Assembly (NCBI GenBank): GCA_023255415.1
Contig: JALRIN010000044.1
Location: 1 to 21,168 of the forward strand
Reading direction: 5' to 3'
Length of the DNA: 21,168 bases
Source: Cypionkella sp.
GTDB taxonomy: Bacteria > Pseudomonadota > Alphaproteobacteria > Rhodobacterales > Rhodobacteraceae
Position 1 is the first letter of the stretch. Each line of letters opens with the position of its first letter. This document shows positions 1 through 7,600 of the stretch, one piece after another. Position numbers and translations under genes: made by a program. The notes beneath the pieces were generated by a model. That model was given only the letters and a program-made list of their open reading frames with translations. It did no database searches and had not been told where the DNA came from.

Positions 1-1375
1 AGGTCAGCCGAATGGGCGTGCCCGGCATATCGAAATGCTCGCGCAGGCCGTTGACCAGATAGCGTTTGTAGCTTTCGGCCATCTCGTCGGGGTGGCTGCA
101 CATCACGATATAGCCCGGTGGCCGCTGTTTCACCTGGGTCATATAGCGCAGCTTGATGCGCTTGCCGCCCGGTGCGGGTGGCGGGTGCGATTCGACCATG
201 GCACCCAACCAGGTGTTCAGGCGCGCGGTGGGAATGCGGCGGTTCCAGACCGCATGGGCCTTCAGGATCGCTTCGTGCAGACGGTCAAGGCCACGTCCGG
301 TTTTGCCCGAGACCGTGATCATCGGCGCGCCGCGCAGCTGCGGCAGCAGGCGGGTGAACATCTCTTTCAGCTCGGCCAGCTTTTCCTGCTTTTCGTCTTC
401 CAGATCCCATTTGTTAACCGCCACCACCACGGCGCGGCCTTCGGTCTCTGCGAAATCGGCGATGCGCAGATCTTGCACCTCGAAGGGGATATCGACATCG
501 AGCAGCACCACCACCACCTCGGCAAAGCGCACCGCGCGGATGCCGTCAGAGACCGAGAGCTTTTCCAGCTTTTCGTTGATGCGGGCGCGTTTGCGCATGC
601 CTGCGGTATCAAAAATCTTGATCGGCGTTCCCAGCCAATCGGCGCGCACCGAAATCGCATCGCGGGTGATGCCAGCCTCGGGGCCGGTCAGCAGGCGGTC
701 AAAGCCGAGGATCTTATTGATCAGCGTGGATTTGCCGGCATTGGGGCGGCCGATCACCGCGATTTGCAGCGGCTTTTTCGCGGTGGGGCGGAAGCTTTCT
801 TCGTCTTGTTCAAGCTCGGCCTCTTCCTCGGTTAGATCAACGTCGATCTCGGGGGAGTTTTCGGCCTCGCGCTCGGCGAATTCGCCCTCGAGCGGTTTAA
901 GCAGGCGGTAAAGATCATCCATGCCCTCGCCATGTTCGGCAGAGATCCGCAGCGGCTCGCCCAGACCCAAAGACCAGCCTTCAAGCGCGCCCGCATCGCC
1001 GGCTTTGCCTTCGGCCTTGTTCACCGCCAGAATAACCCGCGCGCCTTTTTTGCGCAGGATATCGGCAAAGGTCTCGTCCGAAGGGGTGACGCCAACACGG
1101 CCGTCGATCACAAACAGGCTGACATCGGCCATATCGACGGCGCGTTCGGTCAAGCGCCGCATCCGGCCTTGCAAGCTGTCATCGGTGATTTCTTCCAGAC
1201 CGGCGGTGTCGATCACGGTAAAGCGCATGTCGAACAGCTTGGCATCGCCCTCGCGCAGATCGCGCGTCACGCCGGGCTGGTCATCGACCAACGCCAGTTT
1301 GCGCCCGACAAGGCGGTTAAAGAGCGTCGATTTGCCCACATTGGGGCGGCCGACGATGGCAAGGGTAAAGCTCAT
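1..1375 (-). CDS. der: GTPase Der (EngA), 3' end cut by the window edge
   Basis: Der is a GTPase with two consecutive G domains that is needed for assembly of the 50S ribosomal subunit. The first P-loop, GRPNVGKST, is at residues 9-17, with DTAG near 56-59. The second P-loop, GRPNAGKST, is near 209-217, followed by DTAGMRKR and NKWD. An acidic linker separates the two domains. The visible C-terminal part (KRIKLRYMTQ, then FDMPGTPIRLT) is the KH-like domain. About 458 codons are present, and the family is usually around 450-490 residues, so little is missing. The start is the ATG at 1373-1375, where homology begins (MSFTLAIVGRP). No strong ribosome site sits directly in front of it; the nearest AAGGAGAG is about 25 bases upstream. 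In the first G domain the G4 motif reads NKAE rather than NKxD. The gene follows bamB by 47 bases, as in enterobacteria. Confidence 0.95.
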   Translation of the reverse strand, partial: MSFTLAIVGRPNVGKSTLFNRLVGRKLALVDDQPGVTRDLREGDAKLFDMRFTVIDTAGLEEITDDSLQGRMRRLTERAVDMADVSLFVIDGRVGVTPSDETFADILRKKGARVILAVNKAEGKAGDAGALEGWSLGLGEPLRISAEHGEGMDDLYRLLKPLEGEFAEREAENSPEIDVDLTEEEAELEQDEESFRPTAKKPLQIAVIGRPNAGKSTLINKILGFDRLLTGPEAGITRDAISVRADWLGTPIKIFDTAGMRKRARINEKLEKLSVSDGIRAVRFAEVVVVLLDVDIPFEVQDLRIADFAETEGRAVVVAVNKWDLEDEKQEKLAELKEMFTRLLPQLRGAPMITVSGKTGRGLDRLHEAILKAHAVWNRRIPTARLNTWLGAMVESHPPPAPGGKRIKLRYMTQVKQRPPGYIVMCSHPDEMAESYKRYLVNGLREHFDMPGTPIRLT

Positions 1376-1392
1376 TGCATGGGTCCAGACAT
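1372..1392 (-). other. Six-codon leader frame overlapping the der start
   Basis: An AAGGAGAG ribosome site (1401-1408, minus strand) is followed at good spacing by ATG TCT GGA CCC ATG CAA TGA. The TGA shares bases with the der ATG in the sequence ATGA. The only good ribosome site upstream of der therefore fits this mini-frame better than der itself. This arrangement would suit termination-reinitiation coupling. It may also be chance, since seven codons carry no statistical weight. Confidence 0.25.
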
Positions 1393-1422
1393 AAGAAGCG
1401 CTCTCCTTACACGGCCCAAGCG

Positions 1423-2751
1423 CTAACGGAAAGCGTGAAGTTGCCCGTTGCCACCAACAACGAACAGCATCCCGCCGGCGAGTGCGGGGGCCGAGGCTGC
1501 ACCGCCTGGGATGTCAACACTGCTGACCACTGCACCAGAGGTCGGATCAAACAGCCGCAACTGCCCGTCCGAGGAGGCGACAACGATATGCCCCCCTGCC
1601 AGAACCGGCCCATAATGGGCATAGATGCGCTTGAGCTTTTTGGGTTTGTCTTTGACGAAATAGGGCATCTCGCTGGCCCAGATCAGATCGCCAGTCGTCG
1701 CATCAAGCCGAACCAGACGCGCGTCATCGCTGACCACAAAGACCGAGCCTGCCACCACCAAGGGCGGGTTCAAGGCACCTTCGGTGGCCACCCATTTGCG
1801 GTTGCCGGTGGCGGCATCTGCGGCGATGGTGCGGCCTGCGGCGGTGCCAGCATAGATCACGCCGCCGCTGACCACCGGGTCACCCGTGACATCGCCAAGC
1901 GCTGCATAGGCGCGGCCTAGCCTTTGGCCTGCAACGGCAGCAATCCATTTCACCGTGCCGGTTTTGGCGTCAACCGCCTCGATCTCGCCACTGGCGAAGG
2001 GCAAGATCACATCGCTGCCCGAAATTGCTGGCGAGGCAGAGCCGACCATGCCGGCGGTGGTGCCTGTGCCTTCAACGCTCCATAATATCCGGCCGGTGTC
2101 GACCGAAACCGCCAAAGCGCCGCCATCTTCGCCCATGGCGTAGACAGTGTTGCCCGAAACCGTTGGCGCGCCGCTGGTGGGGGCTGCAAAGCTTTGCCGC
2201 CACAAGATCGCACCAGAACTTGCGTTCAGCGCCACCAATTCGCCGGCGCCGGTGGTGGCAAACACCCGGCTGCCCTCGACCGCAAGCCCGCCGCCGGTGA
2301 CGGGTTTTACCGCCAGATCAGCCTGCCAGACCAAGCCTCCCGCCGTTGATACCGCCGAAACCTTGCCGGCTGCATCCATGGCAAACACCTGACCGCCCGA
2401 GACGACGGGCGAGGCTGCGATGCGCGCGCGCTGCGTATTGCCCGCACCGATGCCAACGCTCCAGATCTTTTGCGGCACCGCAGACAGCTGGCCGTTGTCC
2501 GCGCTGTGCTGGGTCGATCCGCCGCGATGGGTCCAATCGGCAAAACTGCGCGCCGCAGGCAAAGCAATCGGCACGACGCGGTTTTCCACCGCGCCAGGTG
2601 CAAGCGGTGCCGCCTGCCCGTCAATGGCAACCGAGGCTTGCAACGGCGTGCGCACATCAAAGCGTTCGCCCTGCAAGATCACATCGCGTTCGCAGGCGCT
2701 TAGGCCAAAGCAAAGCACAGCTGCCGAAAGTCCGATTTTTGCGCTTTTCAT
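1423..2751 (-). CDS. bamB: Outer membrane protein assembly factor BamB (lipoprotein, PQQ-like beta-propeller)
   Basis: BamB is a lipoprotein of the BAM complex that inserts beta-barrel proteins into the outer membrane. The 442-residue product starts with a lipoprotein signal peptide: MKSAK, a hydrophobic stretch, and the lipobox LSAC with the acylated Cys at position 20. The rest consists of repeated PQQ-like propeller blades, for example VFAMDAAGKVSAVS, LVALNASSGAILWRQSF, IEAVDAKTGTVKWIA and LVRLDATTGDLIWAS. The final blade ends GNGQLHAFR, and the frame closes with TAG. It lies 38 bases downstream of the yfgM-like gene and 47 bases upstream of der, the same order as yfgM-bamB-der in Escherichia coli. 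That synteny supports BamB over a quinoprotein dehydrogenase. No dehydrogenase active-site features are evident. Its own ribosome site is weak, which suggests expression from the operon promoter. Confidence 0.92.
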   Translation of the reverse strand: MKSAKIGLSAAVLCFGLSACERDVILQGERFDVRTPLQASVAIDGQAAPLAPGAVENRVVPIALPAARSFADWTHRGGSTQHSADNGQLSAVPQKIWSVGIGAGNTQRARIAASPVVSGGQVFAMDAAGKVSAVSTAGGLVWQADLAVKPVTGGGLAVEGSRVFATTGAGELVALNASSGAILWRQSFAAPTSGAPTVSGNTVYAMGEDGGALAVSVDTGRILWSVEGTGTTAGMVGSASPAISGSDVILPFASGEIEAVDAKTGTVKWIAAVAGQRLGRAYAALGDVTGDPVVSGGVIYAGTAAGRTIAADAATGNRKWVATEGALNPPLVVAGSVFVVSDDARLVRLDATTGDLIWASEMPYFVKDKPKKLKRIYAHYGPVLAGGHIVVASSDGQLRLFDPTSGAVVSSVDIPGGAASAPALAGGMLFVVGGNGQLHAFR

Positions 2752-2789
2752 GCCGTCAGCCCCCAGAAATATCTGTCATAACCCGTGGT

Positions 2790-3449
2790 TCAGCCTGCGG
2801 CGGCTGCTTTGGCCTCGGGCGGAGTGCCGCCCAAAGCCGTGATCATCTGGGCCGCCCGCGTGCGCAGACTGCTGGGCGCATCCTGATCTTGCATCAAATC
2901 GCCCAAGGCTTTGATGGCAGCCTCGGTCTTGCCCTCTTCCACCAGAAGATAGGCCAGCTGTTCACTGGCAAGGGTGCGAAAGGCGCGGCCGGGCACGGCC
3001 AGATCTTGCAAGGCCGCACGGCGATCGGCAAGCGGCTGATCGGCGCCTGCCAGCATCACCGCCCGCAGGCTTGCCAAATCGCGGTAAAGCTGCGGCTGGC
3101 TGGCATCGGCTGCAAGCGCGCGCAAATCGGCAAGTGCAGTTGCCTTATCGCTTTGCGCCGCCGTCAGCAGGGCCTTGGGCGCCACTTGCGCGCCATCGCC
3201 TGCAACGGTGGCAAGTGCTGTGGCCCGCTCTGCCGGTGTGGGCAGGACAAGGGCAGCTTCCAGCGCGTCGCCAAAGCCTTGCGCGCGGGCTGTGGCCTGC
3301 GCCTTGCTCCATTCGTTATAGGCGGTGCCGCCCACAATCGCGACCACCGCCACAGCGCCGATCCAGCCATATTTGCGAAACATCGCAAACAGCTGGTCGC
3401 GACGGACTTCTTCGGTGACTTCGTCGATAAAACTATCGGGATTGCTCAC
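2790..3449 (-). CDS. YfgM-like membrane-anchored tetratricopeptide protein
   Basis: The 219-residue protein has a short acidic cytoplasmic N-terminus (SFIDEVTEEVRRDQLF), one membrane helix near residues 28-44, and an Ala-rich helical periplasmic part. The latter fits TPR-like domain family PF09976, which includes YfgM. E. coli YfgM associates with the SecYEG translocon and periplasmic chaperones; that role is inferred here from synteny and topology. The start is GTG at 3447-3449, because AAGGAG lies eight bases upstream and the conserved MSNPDSFIDEV segment follows. It is the first gene of the probable yfgM-bamB-der operon. The 110 bases in front of it hold a promoter candidate. The C-terminus ends in an Ala-rich tail (EAKAAAAG). 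Confidence 0.85.
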   Translation of the reverse strand: MSNPDSFIDEVTEEVRRDQLFAMFRKYGWIGAVAVVAIVGGTAYNEWSKAQATARAQGFGDALEAALVLPTPAERATALATVAGDGAQVAPKALLTAAQSDKATALADLRALAADASQPQLYRDLASLRAVMLAGADQPLADRRAALQDLAVPGRAFRTLASEQLAYLLVEEGKTEAAIKALGDLMQDQDAPSSLRTRAAQMITALGGTPPEAKAAAAG

Positions 3450-3503
3450 GCCTGCGTCTCCTTTGCAGCACGGCCAAAACCGCGCCTCTATCCTTTGGCC
3501 TCA

Positions 3504-3533
3504 GTCTTACACGCGAAGCCTGCAACTTGCCAA
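3504..3533 (-). promoter_or_regulatory. Candidate sigma70-type promoter of the yfgM-bamB-der operon
   Basis: Read on the minus strand, TTGGCA (3528-3533) is followed after 18 bases by TAAGAC (3504-3509), about 55 bases before the GTG start. The -35 box matches TTGACA well and the -10 box is moderate. It lies in the only gene-free stretch upstream of the operon. Confidence 0.35.
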
Positions 3534-3559
3534 GCCCCGCGCCAAGAAACCGCTTGGCT

Positions 3560-5398
3560 TTAGGCTGCGGCCTGCTCTTCTTCCTCGGCGGTTTGACGCG
3601 CCCACATCGCGGCATATTTGCCTTCGCGCGCCAAAAGCTCTTCATGCGTGCCGCGTTCGCTGACTTCGCCTGCCTCTAGCACCAAGATCATATCGGCATC
3701 GGCAATCGTCGACAGCCTATGCGCGATGGTGATGACCGAGCGGCCCTCGCCCATGGCAAGCAAGCTTTCCTGAATGCTCTGCTCGGTCTGGGTGTCCAGC
3801 GCGCTTGTCGCCTCGTCCAACACCAAGATCGGCGGGTTCTTCAGCAAGGTGCGCGCAATGCCCACGCGCTGCTTTTCGCCGCCCGACAGCTTCAGCCCGC
3901 GCTCGCCAACCGAGGTTTGATAGCCCTCGGGCAAAGACATCACAAAATCATGGATCTTGGCGGCCTTGGCTGCGGCAATGATATCGGCCTCGGATGCCCC
4001 AGCACGGCCATAGGCGATGTTGTAATGAATGGTGTCGTTGAACAAAACCGTGTCCTGCGGCACCACCCCGATCAGCCCGTGCAGGCTGGTTTGGGTGACA
4101 TCGCGCAGATCTTGGCCGTCGATTTTGATCGCACCACCAGTGACATCATAAAACCGGAACAACAGCCGCCCAATCGTCGATTTGCCCGAGCCAGAAGGCC
4201 CGACCAAAGCAATGCGCTGCCCCGGTTCGACCCGAAAGCTGACGCCCTTCAGGATCGGGCGCGAGGGATCGTAATCAAAGCGCACATTGTCAAATTCAAC
4301 CAAGCCCCCCGTCACCACCAAAGCCGGCGCATCAGGCTTGTCTGTTACCTCGGCAGGTTGCTCAAGCAGATGAAACATCGCCGCCATATCCACCAAAGCC
4401 TGCCGGATTTCGCGGTAAACCGTGCCCAGAAAGTTCAGTGGCATGGTGATTTGGATCATATAGGCATTGACCATAACGAAATCGCCCACGGTCAAGCTGC
4501 CGCCGCGAACGCCAATCGCCGACATCACCATCACAGCAATCAAACCGCAGGTGATCAGGAAAGATTGGCCTGCGTTCAGCACCGACAGGCTTTGCCCGGT
4601 GCGCACCGCCAAAACCTCATAGGCGGCCATGGCTTTGTCATAGCGCGCAGCCTCGCGAGCCTCGGCGTTGAAATATTTGACGGTTTCAAAGTTCAAAAGA
4701 CTGTCGATGGCCTTTTGGTTGGCATCGGTATCTTGATCGTTCATCTGCCGACGGATCTGCACCCGCCATTCGGTGACCTTGAAGGTATAGGTGACGTAAA
4801 TCGTGATCGTGGTGACCACAACCACCATATATTGCCAGCCAAAATACAGCGCAAAGATGATCGAGACCAGCGATAGTTCCAGAATCAACGGCCCGATCGA
4901 CAGCAGCATAAAGCGCAGCAGAAAATCAACGCCCTTGACCCCGCGCTCGATCACACGGCTTAGACCGCCGGTCTTGCGGGTGATGTGATAGCGCATCGAC
5001 AGGCGGTGAATATGGGTAAAGGTTTCCAGCGCCAGCTTGCGCAGCGCGCGTTGCCCCACCCGCACAAAGACCACGTCGCGCAATTCGCCCATCGCCACCG
5101 AGCCAAAGCGCGCAAGCCCGTAAGCCAGGGTCAACCCAACCGCCCCCATGCCCAGAATCGTCGCCTCGGAGGGGGTTTTGCCGACCAAGACATCGACCGC
5201 CTGCTTATAGATAAACGGCATGGTGATCGCCACCAGCTTGGCCAAAAGCAAAAATACCAAGGCCGCGACGACGCGGCGCTTTACCCAAGCCTCGCCCTCG
5301 GGCCAAAGATAGGGTGCCACGCGCCGCATGGTCTGAAACCCCGAGCCATGCTCTTCGCCCTTGTCGCTTGAAAGCGCCCCTGTTGTCACTTTGCGCAT
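3560..5398 (-). CDS. Atm1/HMT1-type ABC half-transporter (fused permease and ATPase)
   Basis: This 612-residue half-transporter combines an N-terminal six-helix membrane domain (about residues 40-330) with a C-terminal ATPase. ATPase motifs are the Walker A GPSGSGKST (400-408), Q-loop VVPQDT, signature LSGGEKQR (504-511), Walker B ILVLDEATS (524-532) and switch His560. The segments YFNAEAREAARYD, NAGQSF (an NxxQ pair at 275-278) and MPLNFLGTVYREIRQ resemble the Atm1/ABCB7 subgroup. Bacterial members export glutathione conjugates or metal-glutathione complexes; mitochondrial members serve cytosolic Fe-S assembly. Substrate here is inferred from the subgroup only. It would act as a homodimer in the inner membrane. 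GAAGGA sits just upstream of the ATG. It is separated from yfgM by 110 bases and is probably transcribed alone. A general lipid or drug exporter is the alternative. Confidence 0.9.
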   Translation of the reverse strand: MRKVTTGALSSDKGEEHGSGFQTMRRVAPYLWPEGEAWVKRRVVAALVFLLLAKLVAITMPFIYKQAVDVLVGKTPSEATILGMGAVGLTLAYGLARFGSVAMGELRDVVFVRVGQRALRKLALETFTHIHRLSMRYHITRKTGGLSRVIERGVKGVDFLLRFMLLSIGPLILELSLVSIIFALYFGWQYMVVVVTTITIYVTYTFKVTEWRVQIRRQMNDQDTDANQKAIDSLLNFETVKYFNAEAREAARYDKAMAAYEVLAVRTGQSLSVLNAGQSFLITCGLIAVMVMSAIGVRGGSLTVGDFVMVNAYMIQITMPLNFLGTVYREIRQALVDMAAMFHLLEQPAEVTDKPDAPALVVTGGLVEFDNVRFDYDPSRPILKGVSFRVEPGQRIALVGPSGSGKSTIGRLLFRFYDVTGGAIKIDGQDLRDVTQTSLHGLIGVVPQDTVLFNDTIHYNIAYGRAGASEADIIAAAKAAKIHDFVMSLPEGYQTSVGERGLKLSGGEKQRVGIARTLLKNPPILVLDEATSALDTQTEQSIQESLLAMGEGRSVITIAHRLSTIADADMILVLEAGEVSERGTHEELLAREGKYAAMWARQTAEEEEQAAA

Positions 5399-5442
5399 CG
5401 TTTATCCTTCACCGCTTGGGGCCAGCCCCTGTGCTTACAGCC

Positions 5443-5471
5443 GATCTAAGCGCTTAAACCCGACAGTTCAA
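5443..5471 (-). promoter_or_regulatory. Weak promoter candidate for the Atm1-type transporter
   Basis: On the minus strand TTGAAC (5466-5471) is followed after 17 bases by TAGATC (5443-5448), about 45 bases before the start codon. The -35 box is fair and the -10 box poor. No better pair was seen between the LysM-gene terminator and the start. Confidence 0.22.
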
Positions 5472-5514
5472 TCCAGCTTGAACACCGCAGCCGCAAAACT
5501 GGCGCGGCGCATGC

Positions 5515-5546
5515 AAAAGGCCGCCCCAAAAAGGCGGCCTCTTTTT
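5515..5546 (-). terminator. Rho-independent terminator of the LysM-protein gene (possibly bidirectional)
   Basis: A perfect 7-bp stem, GGCCGCC (5519-5525) with GGCGGCC (5533-5539), encloses a 7-base loop. On the minus strand it is followed by TTTT, so it would end transcripts of the LysM gene about 40 bases after its stop. The plus side carries TCTTTTT, so it could also stop transcription in the other direction. It separates the LysM gene from the ABC transporter. Confidence 0.75.
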
Positions 5547-5587
5547 CGCATCTGGGTGCAAGCCTTGGCCCGCATCTGCCGCAGGCG

Positions 5588-6883
5588 TCAGGGCGCCGAG
5601 GGCAGCGTAAAGACTTGGCCCGGATAGATCAGATCGGGGTTCTTGATCTGGTCTTTGTTGGCGTTAAACACTTGCACATACATCACGCCTTCGCCCAATT
5701 CCTGCTTGGCGATGCCCCAAAGCGTAAAGCCGGGTTGCACCGTGATGGTCACGGCAGGTTTTGGCGCAGCTGTGGCCACAGCGGCCGGTTCAGGCGCGGG
5801 TGGCGCTTCGGCTGCAACCTCGGGCACGGCGGCAGGGGTTTGCGGTGCAACCACAACCGCGCTTGGCTCTGCCACGGGGTCTGGCGTAGGTGCGGGCTCT
5901 GGTGCTGCAACGGCAGGCATTTCGGTGGTTACAGCCGGGGCTGGTTTTGTCACCACAGGCGCTTGGGCTGCCGCAACAGCTGCCAAGGCCTGCAAGGTTT
6001 CGCGCTTGAACGGCGTTTCAAAGCGGGCGGTAACTTTGCCATCTGCGGCCAATTGATCAATCCGCAGGGTGTAAAGCCCCGCCGCAACATCCTGCAAAAC
6101 CGCCTGCCAGTTGCCATCTGCGCCAACCGCGCCCTCGGCCACAGCCGCCTGATCCAGATAGATCCGCAAGCCGCTGCCCGCCGCACCTATGCCGCCCAGT
6201 TGCACCGCCCCGTCTGGCGCATAGGTGATGGTGTCAAGTGTCACCGCGCCCATGGGCGGCGTTTCAGCCGCCGCATCGGTTTGCACCACGCTGACCCCTT
6301 CGGGCGCGATCAACAAAGCGGCAGGGGGTGTTGCTTCTGGCGGCGCGACAGGCGCCTCGGCTGCTGCCACGATCTGCGGTGCTGCAATCGGGGCAATCGC
6401 AAGCTCAACCCTGCGCTCCATTCCGTCGGCGGTTTTGGCGCTGACCACCAAGACCCGGGCTTCGGCTGCGGGGGGAATGGTGAAAAGACCCACAAAATTC
6501 CCGCTGGTGTCTGCTGTGGTGGCGAAAAGTTCCGCCCCCTGCATCGCAAAACCAATGGCATCCCCTGCCCCGGCCATGCCTGCAATCGTCGCCGCACCAT
6601 CTGCCTCGACCCGCACCAGATCAATCTTCAGGGCTGCGGGTTCCACCTCTGCCGGTACGGCTGGCGCCACCGGAGCCGCAACTTCGGGTGCAGCAACTTC
6701 GGGTGCAGCAACTTCGGGTGCCGCAGCGGGCACAGCAGCCGCCGCTAGCTCTGGCTCTGGCGCTGGTTCAGGCTGCTTTGCGCCCGCGCCAAATCCGAAA
6801 TAGACTGCAATCGCCACAACGGCCGCTGCCGCCACCCCAACACCAACCCGCGCTTGCGCACCCATCTCTGACCAAGCCGCCAT
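5588..6883 (-). CDS. Membrane-anchored Ala/Pro-rich protein with C-terminal LysM domain
   Basis: The likely 431-residue product starts at the ATG at 6881-6883 (MAAWSEMGAQ), because GGGGAA lies just upstream; an in-frame ATG 27 codons earlier lacks such a site. One membrane helix spans about residues 13-32. A long Ala/Pro/Glu-rich linker follows, including three exact copies of a 15-base unit. The middle part contains two beta-rich, Ig-like stretches (around DTSGNFVGLFTIP and GADGNWQAVLQDV). The C-terminal 50 residues form a LysM domain (PGFTLWGIAKQELGEG through DLIYPGQVFTLPSAP), which binds peptidoglycan glycan chains. The protein therefore probably spans from the inner membrane to the cell wall. 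Related alphaproteobacterial LysM proteins are of unknown function. It is divergent from the LOG-family gene and ends at its own terminator. Confidence 0.85.
   Translation of the reverse strand: MAAWSEMGAQARVGVGVAAAAVVAIAVYFGFGAGAKQPEPAPEPELAAAAVPAAAPEVAAPEVAAPEVAAPVAPAVPAEVEPAALKIDLVRVEADGAATIAGMAGAGDAIGFAMQGAELFATTADTSGNFVGLFTIPPAAEARVLVVSAKTADGMERRVELAIAPIAAPQIVAAAEAPVAPPEATPPAALLIAPEGVSVVQTDAAAETPPMGAVTLDTITYAPDGAVQLGGIGAAGSGLRIYLDQAAVAEGAVGADGNWQAVLQDVAAGLYTLRIDQLAADGKVTARFETPFKRETLQALAAVAAAQAPVVTKPAPAVTTEMPAVAAPEPAPTPDPVAEPSAVVVAPQTPAAVPEVAAEAPPAPEPAAVATAAPKPAVTITVQPGFTLWGIAKQELGEGVMYVQVFNANKDQIKNPDLIYPGQVFTLPSAP
6678..6722 (-). repeat. Three tandem 15-bp units inside the LysM-protein gene
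   Basis: The 13-base core GCAACTTCGGGTG occurs three times at a 15-base period (6678, 6693, 6708) with identical spacer bases between copies. On the coding strand it encodes a repeated pentapeptide (PEVAA register) in the linker after the membrane helix. The period is in frame, so copy-number change would only alter linker length. Confidence 0.9.
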
Positions 6884-6986
6884 CACATTCCCCTGTTTTC
6901 GCGGGGCCTGTTCCGACCCCTGCTTCCCTTCCCCTAAGAACCCCGATATCACAATCCAAAGCAACCTTATTCAGAAGGATATGCCG

Positions 6987-7544
6987 ATGCAGCCCGCCCA
7001 AAAATCAATCTGTGTGTTCTGCGGCGCGCGCCCCGGCACCAATCCCGCCTATAGCGAGGCCGCACGCGCCATGGGACAGGCCATTGCCGACCACGGCTGG
7101 CGGCTGGTTTATGGCGCGGGCGATGTGGGTCTTATGGGCGAAGTCGCCCGCGCCGCGATGACGGCAGGCGCGACCTGCCTTGGCGTTATTCCGACCCATC
7201 TGATGGCGCTCGAGGTCGGCAAACGCGATCTGACGCAGTTCATCATCACCGAAAACATGCACGAACGCAAAAAGGTGATGTTCATGAATTGCGACGCCAT
7301 CGTGGTGCTGCCGGGCGGCGCGGGCAGTCTGGACGAGTTTTTCGAGGTGCTGACCTGGGCGCAGATCGGGCTGCACAACAAGCCAATCTTTTTGCTGAAC
7401 ACCAACGACTATTGGCAGCCGCTGATCGCCTTGCTGGACCACATCATTGCCCAAGGCTTTGCTTCGGCCAGCATGCGCGATCTGTTTCGCGTCGTGGGCA
7501 GCGTCGCGGCGCTGACGCCTGCGCTTAACACCGCGCTGTCGTAA
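6987..7544 (+). CDS. LOG-family protein (TIGR00730), predicted nucleoside 5'-monophosphate phosphoribohydrolase
   Basis: LOG-family enzymes have a Rossmann-like fold and hydrolyse cytokinin riboside 5'-monophosphates or other nucleoside monophosphates to base and ribose 5-phosphate. The sequence shows CVFCGARPG near the N-terminus, VYGAGDVGLMG, the MHERKK segment, and PGGAGSLDEFFE. The last corresponds to the family PGGxGTxxE active-site motif, with Ser in place of Thr. The length (185 residues) is typical. Two ATGs are possible, at 6981 and 6987. AGAAGGA ends only one base before the first and seven before the second, so the second is preferred. Bacterial family members are often annotated as lysine decarboxylases, a label without support for this type. 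It is a single gene divergent from the LysM gene and convergent with sodB. Confidence 0.88.
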   Translation: MQPAQKSICVFCGARPGTNPAYSEAARAMGQAIADHGWRLVYGAGDVGLMGEVARAAMTAGATCLGVIPTHLMALEVGKRDLTQFIITENMHERKKVMFMNCDAIVVLPGGAGSLDEFFEVLTWAQIGLHNKPIFLLNTNDYWQPLIALLDHIIAQGFASASMRDLFRVVGSVAALTPALNTALS

Positions 7545-7576
7545 GAAAAAGGCCTGCCAGCTTGCGCTGACAGGCC
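7545..7576 (-). terminator. Rho-independent terminator of sodB
   Basis: On the minus strand GGCCTGTCAGC, the tetraloop GCAA (GNRA type) and GCTGGCAGGCC form an 11-bp stem with one G-U pair, followed by TTTTTC. It begins 24 bases after the sodB stop. The gap between sodB and the convergent LOG gene is only 56 bases, so this one hairpin sits between both gene ends. Confidence 0.88.
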
Positions 7577-7600
7577 TGAAATTCTGCGCAAATCAGGCGC

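Noticed and set aside
3719..4876. Plus-strand open frame of 385 codons
   Set aside because: Antisense to the Atm1-type transporter; no recognisable domain or ribosome site.
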